DNA of 64,000 bases from Vibrio sp. 14G-20 (GCF_026241515.1 NZ_JAPHPW010000006.1:171645-235644), one strand, 5' to 3'; shown: positions 33,950 to 43,597, numbered from the stretch's first letter. The notes: generated by a model from the letters alone, not told the origin. Program-made: numbers and translations.

Positions 33950-35760
33950 GCCTTAAACTAAAAGCGCAAACAGCAAAAGATCTGGGAGTTTTCAACTTAG
34001 CTCGAGTTGCTATCTATCAAATCGGTATCCGCAGTGGATTGAACCCTGTTAAGCGTCTTTCTCAAGCCCCTATCTCGGGGCTTTTGTTCCGCTCAACAAC
34101 GTCTTTAAATCGTAGTGAATTTCCAGAGCAATACAAGCTGTCTCCATTTGGTTGGTTACCAAAATTGTCTGCGAGTGAACTGAGATGGGATAAGAGTGTA
34201 TTAACTGAGCATCGCTTCTCCGCGATGAATAAACCTTGGTTTTGCTTGACTGACTTTGACTCCAATGTCGGTGATATCAAAGGGATTTGGGAGGCATCTA
34301 GATTTGATTGGGCTCTTGGTCTTGCGAGAGACTACCTTGCAGGTAGAGATGCTGCTTTAGAAGAACTTAACACTACCGCTAGAAGTTGGATGGATCAGAA
34401 TGCGCCTTATTTGGGGCCAAACTGGAAGTGCGGACAAGAAGCTTCAATACGGGTCATGCACTTAGCATTTTCCGCTAAACTGCTTAATCAAGTTCAGAAG
34501 CCTGAACCAGCACTTTTGGCATTGATAAAAGCACATCTACAACGAATCGCGCCAACGATCTCTTATGCTGTAGCGCAAGATAATAATCATGGTACATCTG
34601 AGGCTGCAGCATTGTTTATTGGTGGGAGTTGGTTGGTTGTTAATGGGGATAAAAGTGGCGCTTGTTGGCAAAAACAGGGGCGTAAGTGGCTAGAGAATAG
34701 GGCGAAAAATCTTGTCGCTAAAGATGGAACATTCAGTCAATACTCAGTGAACTACCACAGAGTTATGCTAGATACCTATTCAATGGCAGAGCTTTGGCGT
34801 AGAGAGCTAGAACTAAGCCCATTTACTCGAGGATTAACCGAGAAAATAGGTCTTGCGACTCAATGGCTTTACCAGTTAATTGAACCATCAACTGGCGATG
34901 CCCCTAACCTTGGCCACAATGATGGTGCTCGCTTATTGCAGCTCTCGAGTAGCGATTATCGAGATTTCCGACCATCTGTTCAGTTAGCCGCTGCCATCTT
35001 CCTTCAAGCAGCAGCTTGGCAAAAGAAAGGTGAGTATGATGAGGCGCTTTCTTTATTGCAGATTAAAAAACCAGAGAAAATCCTATCTAAGCCTACTTCG
35101 TTTCATTTTCAACACGGCGGCTATATTGGGTTGAGAAATCCGGCTGGTGCATTTGCCTTATTCAACTACCCTAAGTTTCGATTTAGGCCTGCACAAAACG
35201 ACGCGCTTCACGTTGACCTTTGGTTAGATGGTATCAATCTACTACGCGACGGTGGCACGTTCAGCTACAACGCTGGGCAAGACTATATTGATTACTATGG
35301 CGGAACACAAAGTCACAACACCATTCAATTTGACTGCAACGAGCAAATGCCAAGGCTTAGTCGCTTTCTGTTAGGTGCTTGGTTGAAAGCAAAGGATGTC
35401 AGTTTCGATGAGCACCAGTTAACAGGGCAAGCGGGTTACCGAGACTATTTGGGGTGTGAGCATCAACGGCACATATCCCTTACGGAAAGTTCCCTTACTG
35501 TAAAAGACCAAGTGCAAGGCATTGAAAGTAAAGCAACCCTTCGATGGCGACTAAGCCCTGATAATTGGGTGGTGCAAGGTCGTAAGGTTACGAATGGCAA
35601 TCACGAGATCAAAATCGATAGCGATGTAAAGATTGACCGTTTAGAAATTGTAGAAGGCAGAGAGTCCCGTTATTACTACCAAGAAACTTCTATCCCCGTT
35701 CTTGAGGTAGAGATTTCGTCAGATGGCAACATTACAACAGAGTACCAATTTCACTCATGA
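33946..35760 (+). CDS. Heparinase II/III-family protein
   Basis: The 604-residue protein has an alpha/alpha-toroid N-terminal part and a beta-sandwich C-terminal part, as in heparinase II/III and alginate lyase families. Motifs include QDNNHGTSEAAALF (Asn-His), YSVNYHRVMLDTYSM (Tyr-His-Arg), WLDGINLLRDGGTFSYN and GGTQSHNTIQFD. No signal peptide is visible, so it would act inside the cell unless exported by another route, which is odd for a lyase of a uronic-acid polymer. It overlaps its neighbours by four bases at both ends. A role in editing or modifying the unit with the preceding oxidoreductase is inferred. Confidence 0.82.
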   Translation: MSLKLKAQTAKDLGVFNLARVAIYQIGIRSGLNPVKRLSQAPISGLLFRSTTSLNRSEFPEQYKLSPFGWLPKLSASELRWDKSVLTEHRFSAMNKPWFCLTDFDSNVGDIKGIWEASRFDWALGLARDYLAGRDAALEELNTTARSWMDQNAPYLGPNWKCGQEASIRVMHLAFSAKLLNQVQKPEPALLALIKAHLQRIAPTISYAVAQDNNHGTSEAAALFIGGSWLVVNGDKSGACWQKQGRKWLENRAKNLVAKDGTFSQYSVNYHRVMLDTYSMAELWRRELELSPFTRGLTEKIGLATQWLYQLIEPSTGDAPNLGHNDGARLLQLSSSDYRDFRPSVQLAAAIFLQAAAWQKKGEYDEALSLLQIKKPEKILSKPTSFHFQHGGYIGLRNPAGAFALFNYPKFRFRPAQNDALHVDLWLDGINLLRDGGTFSYNAGQDYIDYYGGTQSHNTIQFDCNEQMPRLSRFLLGAWLKAKDVSFDEHQLTGQAGYRDYLGCEHQRHISLTESSLTVKDQVQGIESKATLRWRLSPDNWVVQGRKVTNGNHEIKIDSDVKIDRLEIVEGRESRYYYQETSIPVLEVEISSDGNITTEYQFHS

Positions 35761-37016
35761 ATATTCTTTATTTTCATCAACACTTCTCGACACCAAAAGG
35801 TTCGACTGGAATACGCTCCTATGAAATGGCTAAGCGCCTGATCCATCACGGGCATAATGTTACTATGGTTTGTGGTACTTACGGTGGAGGCGAAACTGGC
35901 CTAGATTCTGTGTTTACCGCGGGTAAACGCGAAGGTATTGTTGATGGTATTCGCATCATAGAATTTGATTTGGCTTATTCAAACTCAGATGGTTTTTTAA
36001 AACGCAGCATGACGTTTGTTAAGTTTGCCTTGAAAAGTATTGGCCTGGCCTTTACTGAAAAATATGATGTACTTTTTGCTACCACAACACCTCTTACAGC
36101 CGGAATTCCAGGTATATTTGCTCGCTGGTTACGTGGAAAGCCATTTGTTTTTGAAGTGCGAGATTTATGGCCAGAGTTACCCAAAGAGATGGGGGTAATC
36201 AAAAACCCTATCATTCTGGGGCTGATGTCTTTCTTAGAGTGGGCATCTTACCGTAGCGCGCATCGTTGTATTGGTTTGTCTCCTGGTATTGTTGAGGGTA
36301 TTAAAAAACGCGGCGTTGATGTAAGCAAAATAACTATGGTGCCTAATGGCTGTGATTTATCTATCTTTAGCCAACCAAGCGAACTTTGGCGTCCTGAGGG
36401 AGTTAAAGATAACGACCTGATGGCCATATTTACAGGGACTCATGGAATGGCAAATGGTCTCAACGCTGTTTTAGATACGGCTGTCGAGCTCCGAAAACGG
36501 GGCCGAGAAGACATTAAACTAGTTTTAGTTGGGCAAGGTAAATTAAAGCCTGAACTAGAGAAACGAGCGTCAGCGTTAACATTAGATAATGTCGTGTTTC
36601 ACCCGCCGGTAAATAAAGAAAAACTGTCTGGTTTAATGGGAAGCGCAGACGTAGGTATGCAATTATTAGCGAATATTCCAGCCTTTTATTACGGGACATC
36701 GCCCAACAAGTTTTTTGACTACATATCGGCAGGGTTACCCGTTATCAATAATTACCCTGGTTGGTTAGCGGGAATGATTGAGCAAACCCAATGTGGATTT
36801 TCTGTTCAGCCGGAGGATCCTAAAGCGTTTGCTAACGCACTAGAAAATGCGGCAGACCAAAGGGAAGCTTTAGCTAAAATGGGAACGAATGCGCGCCAAC
36901 TTGCTGAAAGTAAGTTTGACCGCTCTCTATTGGCGGATAAATGGGTAGCTTGGGTGACTGGTATTAATTCAACTGAGGCAACTTCTTCTGAGGTAAATGA
37001 TGAAAAGGTTGATTGA
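35757..37016 (+). CDS. Glycosyltransferase family 4 (WbuB-like)
   Basis: This is a 419-residue GT-B retaining transferase. The N-terminal domain starts NILYFHQHFSTPKGSTGIRS, the WbuB-like signature. The acceptor-side FEVRDLWPELPKEMG and the C-terminal donor loop SPNKFFDYISAGLPVI (E/F-x7-E type position) are present. WbuB-like enzymes usually add the second sugar to an N-acetylated trideoxyhexose on the lipid carrier, and the next gene encodes the initiating enzyme, so this is the likely second step. Confidence 0.88.
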   Translation: MNILYFHQHFSTPKGSTGIRSYEMAKRLIHHGHNVTMVCGTYGGGETGLDSVFTAGKREGIVDGIRIIEFDLAYSNSDGFLKRSMTFVKFALKSIGLAFTEKYDVLFATTTPLTAGIPGIFARWLRGKPFVFEVRDLWPELPKEMGVIKNPIILGLMSFLEWASYRSAHRCIGLSPGIVEGIKKRGVDVSKITMVPNGCDLSIFSQPSELWRPEGVKDNDLMAIFTGTHGMANGLNAVLDTAVELRKRGREDIKLVLVGQGKLKPELEKRASALTLDNVVFHPPVNKEKLSGLMGSADVGMQLLANIPAFYYGTSPNKFFDYISAGLPVINNYPGWLAGMIEQTQCGFSVQPEDPKAFANALENAADQREALAKMGTNARQLAESKFDRSLLADKWVAWVTGINSTEATSSEVNDEKVD

Positions 37017-37608
37017 TTTTATCGCGTCTCTTATTGCACTTATTCTGTTATCTCCCATCATTGTTTTAGTGGCTTGGAAGATTCGTAAAAACCTTGGGTC
37101 TCCAGTTCTGTTTCGTCAAACTCGCCCAGGGTTGAACGGAAAGCTATTTGAAATGGTGAAGTTTCGCAGCATGAAAGATGCGGTTGATGCCAAGGGTAAT
37201 CAACTACCTGACGACGAACGTATGACGCCATTTGGTGATAAGTTACGTTCAAGTAGCCTAGATGAGTTACCAGGTCTTTGGAACGTTTTGAAGGGAGACA
37301 TGAGTTTAGTCGGCCCTCGTCCTTTGTTGGTGCAGTATCTTCCCCTTTATAACAAAGAGCAAGCTCGCCGCCATGACGTTCGCCCTGGGATAACGGGATG
37401 GGCGCAAATTAACGGGCGCAATGCGATTAGCTGGGAAGAAAAGTTCGAATTAGACGTTTGGTATGTGGACAACAGAACTTTTTGGCTAGATGTTAAAGTT
37501 TTATTTCTAACGGTAAAAAAAGTCTTCGTTAAAGAGGGCATATCAGCAGATGGACACGTTACCATCGAACCTTTTACGGGGTCACAGCATCAAGGTAATA
37601 ACCAATAA
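37000..37608 (+). CDS. pglC: Initiating phosphoglycosyltransferase (PglC-like)
   Basis: This is a monotopic enzyme that transfers a sugar phosphate from UDP-sugar to undecaprenyl phosphate. The reentrant N-terminal helix (KRLIDFIASLIALILLSP), the catalytic Asp-Glu pair in SSLDELPGLWNVLKGDMSLV, and the PRP motif and GITGWAQINGRN are all seen. The length of about 203 residues is that of the short PglC form, not of WbaP. Of two adjacent ATGs the second has better spacing from GAGG. With PglD-, PglE- and PglF-like genes beside it, the substrate is probably a UDP-diacetamido-trideoxyhexose. Confidence 0.88.
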   Translation: MKRLIDFIASLIALILLSPIIVLVAWKIRKNLGSPVLFRQTRPGLNGKLFEMVKFRSMKDAVDAKGNQLPDDERMTPFGDKLRSSSLDELPGLWNVLKGDMSLVGPRPLLVQYLPLYNKEQARRHDVRPGITGWAQINGRNAISWEEKFELDVWYVDNRTFWLDVKVLFLTVKKVFVKEGISADGHVTIEPFTGSQHQGNNQ

Positions 37609-38234
37609 TGAAAAGCTGCGCCATTTTAGGAGCCAGTGGACATGGAAAAGTAATAGCTGAGATAGCTGAGCTTAATGGTTATCAGAATATTGTCTTTTTT
37701 GATGATCGTTGGCCAAGCTTAAAATCCGTCGAACACTGGTCGGTGTTTGGTGATACAAGTACGCTTACCTCTACCGTGAAAGAATATGATCTTGTTGTTG
37801 TCGCGATTGGTCACAATGCGATTCGCTGTGGTAAACAATACGAGTTAAGCCAAGCGGGAGCGACCTTTGGTGTACTTGTTCACCCCAGTGCAGTAATAAG
37901 TAAATACGCCAGCATCAATGCAGGAACTGTTGTGATGGCGAATGCGGTCGTTAACCCTTTTAGTCATATTGGTGTGAGCTGTATTATTAATACTGGCTCT
38001 ACTGTTGACCATGATTGCAAGCTCGATGAAGGCGTACACATTAGCCCGGGTGTAAACTTGGCCGGTGGCGTTGAAGTAGGTAAAAACACTTGGATAGGAA
38101 TCGGTAGCCAAGTTAAACAGCTTGTTGTTATTGGGTGTGATTCAGTCGTTGGGGCTGGTTCAACCGTTGTCAATAATGTTCCAAATTTTAAAACAGTCGT
38201 GGGCTCTCCGGCTCATGAGCTTATCAAATCATAA
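37608..38234 (+). CDS. pglD: Sugar O/N-acetyltransferase (PglD-like)
   Basis: This left-handed beta-helix acetyltransferase of 208 residues has an N-terminal UDP-sugar-binding part beginning ILGASGHGKVIAEIAELNGY. The hexapeptide-repeat part contains the catalytic His in TVDHDCKLDEGVHISPG. It would acetylate the 4-amino group made by the following aminotransferase, giving UDP-N,N-diacetylbacillosamine or an isomer. The ATG overlaps the pglC stop as TAATG. Confidence 0.88.
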   Translation: MKSCAILGASGHGKVIAEIAELNGYQNIVFFDDRWPSLKSVEHWSVFGDTSTLTSTVKEYDLVVVAIGHNAIRCGKQYELSQAGATFGVLVHPSAVISKYASINAGTVVMANAVVNPFSHIGVSCIINTGSTVDHDCKLDEGVHISPGVNLAGGVEVGKNTWIGIGSQVKQLVVIGCDSVVGAGSTVVNNVPNFKTVVGSPAHELIKS

Positions 38235-38259
38235 TAATTAAAACTGATCAGGTGACATC

Positions 38260-39435
38260 GTGCTTAATACATTATTTTCTCCATGGCCTTCGTTTACTCA
38301 AGAAGAAGCGGACGCCGTAAGTCGGGTCGTACTTTCAAATAAAGTAAACTATTGGACGGGTCAAGAAGGTCGTGAATTCGAAAAAGAGTTTGCGGCTTGG
38401 GTTGGTTGTGAATATGCGGTGGCTTTGGGTAACGGGACGCTAGCGTTAGATGTTGCATTAAAGGCGTTCGGGGTTACCCAAGGAGATGAGGTGATCACCA
38501 CATCTCGTACTTTCTTAGCATCGGCTTCTTCTATTGTAACGGCTGGTGCGATACCTGTTTTTGCGGATGTCGACCTAAATAGTCAAAACATTACGGCTGA
38601 ATCTATTGAGGCGGTATTAACACCAAAAACTAAAGTTGTGATTGTTGTACACCTTGCTGGCATGCCAGCCGAGATGGATGCAATTATGACGCTCTCTGAA
38701 AAGCGTGGCTTTAAGGTTATTGAAGACTGTGCCCAGGCACATGGCGCAAAGTACAAAGGCCGCAGTGTCGGTACGATTGGTCATATTGGCGCTTGGTCTT
38801 TCTGCCAAGACAAGATCATGACCACTGGTGGTGAAGGCGGCATGGTAACCACTAATGACAAAGAACTATGGTCGTTTATGTGGTCTTATAAGGATCATGG
38901 TAAAAGCTTTGATGCTATTTACAACCGCGAGCACCCACCAGGCTTTCGCTGGCTTCATGAAAGCTTTGGTACCAACTGGCGTATAACAGAAATGCAAGCA
39001 GTTTTGGGGCGTATCCAAATCCAGCGTATGGCTGAATGGACGCAAAAGCGCCAGGTGAATGCCGCTGTGATTGAAGCGGCTATTGCTGACCTTGCAATTG
39101 TTCGCAGTGTGGATATTCCGGAATACATTGAACATGCTGAATACAAGCATTATATGTTTATCCGCCCTGAGCATCTGAAACCAGGTTGGACTCGTGATAA
39201 AATTGTTGATGCTATTGTTGAACAAGGTGTTCCTGCATATCAAGGCAGTTGTTCTGAGGTTTATCTTGAAAAAGCATTTGATGGCACAAGCTACAGGCCA
39301 GAAATACCGTTAAAGAACGCGGTTGAGCTAGGTGAAACTAGCTTAATGTTTTTAGTGCACCCAACGTTAACTGAAGAAGAAATAAATAAGACGGCTACAG
39401 TTATTCGCTCTGTATTAATTGAAGCTCAAATTTAA
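38260..39435 (+). CDS. pglE: UDP-4-keto-sugar aminotransferase (PglE-like)
   Basis: This is a DegT/DnrJ/EryC1/StrS family PLP enzyme of 391 residues. IEDCAQAHGAKYKG and the PLP Lys in SFCQDKIMTTGGEGG are the family marks. It would aminate the 4-keto product of the PglF-like dehydratase. The start is GTG with AGGTGA five bases upstream. The neighbours are the matching acetyltransferase and dehydratase. It is distinct from the PseC homologue earlier in the operon. Confidence 0.88.
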   Translation: MLNTLFSPWPSFTQEEADAVSRVVLSNKVNYWTGQEGREFEKEFAAWVGCEYAVALGNGTLALDVALKAFGVTQGDEVITTSRTFLASASSIVTAGAIPVFADVDLNSQNITAESIEAVLTPKTKVVIVVHLAGMPAEMDAIMTLSEKRGFKVIEDCAQAHGAKYKGRSVGTIGHIGAWSFCQDKIMTTGGEGGMVTTNDKELWSFMWSYKDHGKSFDAIYNREHPPGFRWLHESFGTNWRITEMQAVLGRIQIQRMAEWTQKRQVNAAVIEAAIADLAIVRSVDIPEYIEHAEYKHYMFIRPEHLKPGWTRDKIVDAIVEQGVPAYQGSCSEVYLEKAFDGTSYRPEIPLKNAVELGETSLMFLVHPTLTEEEINKTATVIRSVLIEAQI

Positions 39436-39478
39436 TCTTTCAGTTGTTGGAACTGGTTTTTTAAAGCATCACCGATAT

Positions 39479-39519
39479 GCCCCAATAGATTCAAATCTGA
39501 AATTATTGGGGCGTTTGTT
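39479..39519 (+). terminator. Intrinsic terminator between pglE-like and pglF-like genes
   Basis: The stem GCCCCAATA / TATTGGGGC with a 16-nt loop is followed by GTTTGTTTATT. It lies in the only long gap (217 bases) of the glycan operon, so the last gene may have its own promoter or be reached by antitermination. Confidence 0.65.
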
Positions 39520-39652
39520 TATTATAAGACCAATAGGCGCATGGCAATATATGTTAGACATTATAATGTGTTACCTGTAAATCGGTATGATGTCGACGTA
39601 TCATTCTAATGCCATCTAATTCATATAAATTCCAATAAATAGGAATATTTTT

Positions 39653-41593
39653 ATGCAACGTCTCAATTTTATCTGGCAACTTTCTCGCTTACATAAGCGG
39701 GTCATTAGCGTGGTTATCGACACTTTGCTCATCTTACTTGCTCTGCATATTGCTTTGTGGACAAGGCTGGGTGATGTGCAGTTTTTGAATGATGGTGATA
39801 GCTTATTACTGATTGGCTTAACATTAATATCTACCATCCTTATTTTTACTAAGGTTGGGCTTTATCGGGCAATTCTCCGCTATTTGACCTTCCAAGCGCT
39901 ATTTGTGGTAACCGCTGGTGCCGTGTTATCCGCTACCGCTTTGGCAGTTTTTGCTTATTACCTACAAGAACCGATCCCTCGCACGGTCCCTATTATCTAT
40001 GGTGCTTACTTAGCGTTATTGTGTGGTGGTTCTCGTCTTGTGGTTCGCAATCTTGTTGCCACTACGTCACCTTCGAAAGACTCACGGCAAGAAGTGTTGA
40101 TTTATGGTGCAGGTTCAGGTGGTCGCCAGCTTGCAGTGGCGCTTCGCGCATCAGAAAGCTATCGTATTCGTGCGTTTATTGATGACGATAGCACGCTCAC
40201 TAACACGATGATCTTAGGGTTACCCGTTGTTAGCCTAAATAAGACTCAAGCTTTGATTGACAAGTATGAGATTTCTAAAGTCCTACTCGCAATCCCTAGT
40301 GCTTCTCGCGCTCGCCGTAAGCAAGTTTTAGATTTATTAGCACCACTTCCTGTTGAAATTCAGACGGTGCCAGACATGGCAGATATTGTATCCGGTAAAG
40401 CGAAAATTGATGAGCTTACCGATGTTCCTATTGAGGATTTGTTAGGTCGTGATGCAGTTGTGCCTCAGCAAGTTTTGATGGAAGCCAACATCAAGGGCAA
40501 AGTAGTCATGGTGACTGGTGCCGGCGGCTCTATTGGCTCTGAACTGTGTCGTCAAATCCTGAAACAACAGCCTAAAACTTTAGTGCTGTTTGAAGTTTCT
40601 GAGTTTGGCTTGTACCAAATTGATCGCGAGCTTTCCCTAGTTAAAGAAACCAAAGGTTACGATGTTGAGATCGTGCCGCTACTAGGCTCTGTTCAGCGCT
40701 CGCATCGCTTATTAACCTCAATGCAGTCTTTTAGTGTACAAACGGTTTATCATGCTGCGGCTTATAAGCATGTACCTCTAGTAGAGTATAATGTCGTGGA
40801 AGGTGTACGTAACAATGCATACGGTACCTACTACACAGCGAAAGCGGCCATCGAAGCAGGTGTTGAGTCTTTTGTTCTTATCTCGACAGACAAAGCGGTG
40901 CGCCCTACTAACGTGATGGGCACCACCAAGCGTATGGCGGAATTAGGCTTACAAGCCTTAGCGCAGCAAGAAAACCAAAAAGAGAACGGTACTCGTTTCT
41001 GTATGGTGCGTTTTGGTAATGTGCTTGGTTCTTCAGGTTCAGTGATCCCGTTGTTTAAGAAACAGATTAAAGCGGGTGGCCCACTTACGGTGACTCACCC
41101 TGAGATCACCCGTTTCTTTATGACGATCCCTGAAGCGGCGCAACTGGTGATTCAAGCCGGCGCTATGGGTAAAGGCGGTGATGTGTTTGTGTTGGATATG
41201 GGCGAATCAGTAAAAATTACCGATCTCGCGGAAAACCTGATTAAGCTTTCTGGTCTTTCTGTGAAGAACGAAGAGAATCAGCACGGCGATATTGAAATCA
41301 AATTCTCAGGCTTGCGCCCGGGAGAAAAACTGTATGAAGAGCTATTGATTGGCGATAACGTAGAGCGAACAGCTCATGAGCGAATCATGACCGCTCAAGA
41401 AGTGTTTTTACCGATTGATGAGTATGACACATTGCTTGAATCTTTAGATTTTGCTTGTCACAACCTAGAGCATGATACGATTCGTCAGCTACTTCTTGAT
41501 GCGCCGACCGGATTTTCGCCAACGGATGGGATTGGTGATTTGGTTTGGAATGCGAGCCAAGTGCAAGAAGTGCCAAATGCAGCTAATATTTAG
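39653..41593 (+). CDS. pglF: UDP-GlcNAc 4,6-dehydratase, membrane, retaining (WbpM/PglF-like)
   Basis: This 646-residue protein has four to five N-terminal membrane segments and a first nucleotide-binding domain (VLIYGAGSGGRQLAVAL). The catalytic SDR domain follows (VMVTGAGGSIGSELCRQIL) with TNVMGTTKR at the active site, where Met replaces the usual Tyr, as in WbpM and PglF. It makes UDP-4-keto-6-deoxy-GlcNAc for the bacillosamine-type branch. AGGA lies nine bases before the ATG. It is the last gene of the operon and is followed by degenerate repeats and a terminator. Confidence 0.93.
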   Translation: MQRLNFIWQLSRLHKRVISVVIDTLLILLALHIALWTRLGDVQFLNDGDSLLLIGLTLISTILIFTKVGLYRAILRYLTFQALFVVTAGAVLSATALAVFAYYLQEPIPRTVPIIYGAYLALLCGGSRLVVRNLVATTSPSKDSRQEVLIYGAGSGGRQLAVALRASESYRIRAFIDDDSTLTNTMILGLPVVSLNKTQALIDKYEISKVLLAIPSASRARRKQVLDLLAPLPVEIQTVPDMADIVSGKAKIDELTDVPIEDLLGRDAVVPQQVLMEANIKGKVVMVTGAGGSIGSELCRQILKQQPKTLVLFEVSEFGLYQIDRELSLVKETKGYDVEIVPLLGSVQRSHRLLTSMQSFSVQTVYHAAAYKHVPLVEYNVVEGVRNNAYGTYYTAKAAIEAGVESFVLISTDKAVRPTNVMGTTKRMAELGLQALAQQENQKENGTRFCMVRFGNVLGSSGSVIPLFKKQIKAGGPLTVTHPEITRFFMTIPEAAQLVIQAGAMGKGGDVFVLDMGESVKITDLAENLIKLSGLSVKNEENQHGDIEIKFSGLRPGEKLYEELLIGDNVERTAHERIMTAQEVFLPIDEYDTLLESLDFACHNLEHDTIRQLLLDAPTGFSPTDGIGDLVWNASQVQEVPNAANI

Positions 41594-41655
41594 TGAAAGC
41601 TAATGCTTAGTGCGAAGCCAATGCTTCTTAGCGAAAGCCAATGATAACGATGAAA
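41594..41655 (+). repeat. Degenerate tandem repeat after the pglF-like gene
   Basis: Three to four copies of about 20 bp with the core GCGAAAGCCAATG follow the stop codon. They may derive from slippage. The rest of the gap to gpmI holds a terminator and the gpmI promoter region, in which I see no clear -35/-10 pair. Confidence 0.5.
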
Positions 41656-41670
41656 GTAAATAGCTAATTG

Positions 41671-41704
41671 AGAGCCTCGTAATGTGATTACGGGGCTCTT
41701 TTTG
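41671..41704 (+). terminator. Intrinsic terminator ending the glycan operon
   Basis: The stem AGAGCCTCGTAA / TTACGGGGCTCT (one G-T pair) with a TGTGA loop is followed by a T run. It separates the polysaccharide operon from gpmI. Confidence 0.88.
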
Positions 41705-41908
41705 ATTGTGTCGAATTCGTAGCGAGTACTAAATCTTCTAAGTGATTAGAACAGTCAGCTAAACACAAAATGACGTTCTTTTTCATATCCGATCATCCTA
41801 CCTGCGCCCTTTCTTGATCTTCCGCTACAGTTTTGACTGTAAACTGTAGTAAAATTACGCTAATTTGTTTTTATACCGATTTATTTTGAATTGAACGAGG
41901 TCAGTCCT

Positions 41909-43441
41909 ATGTCAGCTAAGAAGCCAATGGCTCTAGTGATCCTTGACGGTTACGGTTACCGTGAAGACAACCAAGACAACGCTATCGCGAACGCTAATAC
42001 TCCAGTATTAGACGGTCTTATTGCTAACCAACCTAACACGCTAATCTCGGCTTCTGGCTTAGATGTAGGCCTACCAGATGGCCAAATGGGTAACTCTGAA
42101 GTGGGTCACACCAACATCGGTGCGGGTCGCGTGGTATACCAAGATTTAACGCGTATTACTAAATCAATCGCAGACGGTGAATTCGGTCAAACTGAAACAC
42201 TAGTGAATGCTATCGATAAAGCAGTAAAAGCGGAGAAAGCGGTTCACATCATGGGTCTTATGTCGCCAGGTGGCGTTCACTCTCATGAAGATCACATCTA
42301 TGCAGCGGTTGAAATGGCAGCAGAGCGTGGCGCAGAGAAAATCTACCTACACGCATTCCTAGACGGCCGTGATACTCCGCCACGTAGCGCAGAAAACACA
42401 CTAGCTCGCTTCCAAGAGTTGTTCGCTAAGCTAGGCAAAGGCCGTGTGGCTTCGCTTATTGGTCGTTACTACGCAATGGACCGTGATAACAACTGGGATC
42501 GCGTTCAAGAATCTTACGACCTGCTTACTCAAGCGAAAGGTGAATTCACGTTTGATACAGCTGTTGCTGGCCTAGAAGCGGCTTACGCTCGTGACGAAAA
42601 CGATGAATTCGTTAAAGCGACTGAAATCAAAGCGGAAGGTGAAGAATCTGCCGCTATCGTTGATGGCGATGCGGTTATCTTCATGAACTACCGTGCTGAC
42701 CGTGCGCGTGAAATTACTCGTGCGTTCGTGCCTAACTTCGACGGTTTTGAGCGTAGCGTATTCCCAGCAATCGATTTCGTGATGCTGACTCAATACGCAG
42801 CCGACATCCCACTGCTTTGTGCATTCCCACCGGCTTCTCTAGAGAACACTTACGGTGAATGGCTATCGAAAGAAGGCAAAACGCAGCTACGTATCTCTGA
42901 AACAGAGAAATACGCACACGTGACGTTCTTCTTCAACGGCGGTAAAGAAGACGAGTTTGAAGGCGAAGAGCGTCAGCTTGTTGCTTCTCCAAAAGTAGCA
43001 ACTTACGACCTACAGCCAGAAATGAGCGCACCAGAGCTTACTGAAAAACTTGTTGCAGCGATCAAAGGCGGCAAATACGACGCTATCGTTTGTAACTTCC
43101 CTAACTGTGACATGGTTGGCCACACTGGCGTTTACGATGCAGCGGTTAAAGCGGTAGAGTCTTTAGACGAATGTCTTGGCAAAGTGGTTGAAGCAATCAA
43201 AGAAGCCGATGGCCAACTGCTTATCACTGCGGACCACGGTAACGCGGAAATGATGGTAAACCCAGAAACGGGCGGCATCCACACGGCGCACACTAACCTA
43301 CCTGTTCCACTTATCTACGTAGGCAGCAAAGACGTTGAGTTCAAAGAAGGCGGTAAGCTGTCTGACTTAGCACCAACGATGCTTTCTCTGTCTGGTATCG
43401 CAATCCCGGCTGAAATGTCAGGTGATGTGATCGTTAAATAG
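41909..43441 (+). CDS. gpmI: 2,3-bisphosphoglycerate-independent phosphoglycerate mutase GpmI
   Basis: This cytoplasmic glycolytic enzyme uses two Mn ions. The alkaline-phosphatase-like domain includes [10 protein letters not shown] and the phosphoserine nucleophile in [17 protein letters not shown]. Metal ligands are in the C-terminal [11 protein letters not shown] and [10 protein letters not shown]. The length is 510 residues from the ATG used, which follows GAGG; an earlier in-frame start six codons upstream covers that site. In E. coli it neighbours yibN and envC. Here the capsule locus lies on one side and ogt on the other. Confidence 0.97.
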   Translation: MSAKKPMALVILDGYGYREDNQDNAIANANTPVLDGLIANQPNTLISASGLDVGLPDGQMGNSEVGHTNIGAGRVVYQDLTRITKSIADGEFGQTETLVNAIDKAVKAEKAVHIMGLMSPGGVHSHEDHIYAAVEMAAERGAEKIYLHAFLDGRDTPPRSAENTLARFQELFAKLGKGRVASLIGRYYAMDRDNNWDRVQESYDLLTQAKGEFTFDTAVAGLEAAYARDENDEFVKATEIKAEGEESAAIVDGDAVIFMNYRADRAREITRAFVPNFDGFERSVFPAIDFVMLTQYAADIPLLCAFPPASLENTYGEWLSKEGKTQLRISETEKYAHVTFFFNGGKEDEFEGEERQLVASPKVATYDLQPEMSAPELTEKLVAAIKGGKYDAIVCNFPNCDMVGHTGVYDAAVKAVESLDECLGKVVEAIKEADGQLLITADHGNAEMMVNPETGGIHTAHTNLPVPLIYVGSKDVEFKEGGKLSDLAPTMLSLSGIAIPAEMSGDVIVK

Positions 43442-43463
43442 CTTTTAACTTTCATCGAATACT

Positions 43464-43497
43464 AAAACGGCTGCACGCGAGTGTGGCCGTTTTTTTG
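43464..43497 (+). terminator. Intrinsic terminator after gpmI
   Basis: The stem ACGGC-TG-CAC / GTG-TG-GCCGT is followed by a T7 run. Confidence 0.85.
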
Positions 43498-43547
43498 TAT
43501 CTGGAATCTCATGCCACGTTGATGTGTCACACTCCGTACTTTCAAAG

Positions 43548-43588
43548 AGATTCCCTATCACGCTCGTTCCTCGCAGTAGGGAATGACG
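43548..43588. mobile_element. Half copy of the MITE-like element
   Basis: The span from AGATTCCCTATCACGCTCG to GGGAATGACG matches, in reverse, the left half of the 123-bp elements. It again lies between convergent genes and next to polarised repeats. Confidence 0.55.
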
Positions 43589-43597
43589 TAATGATAA

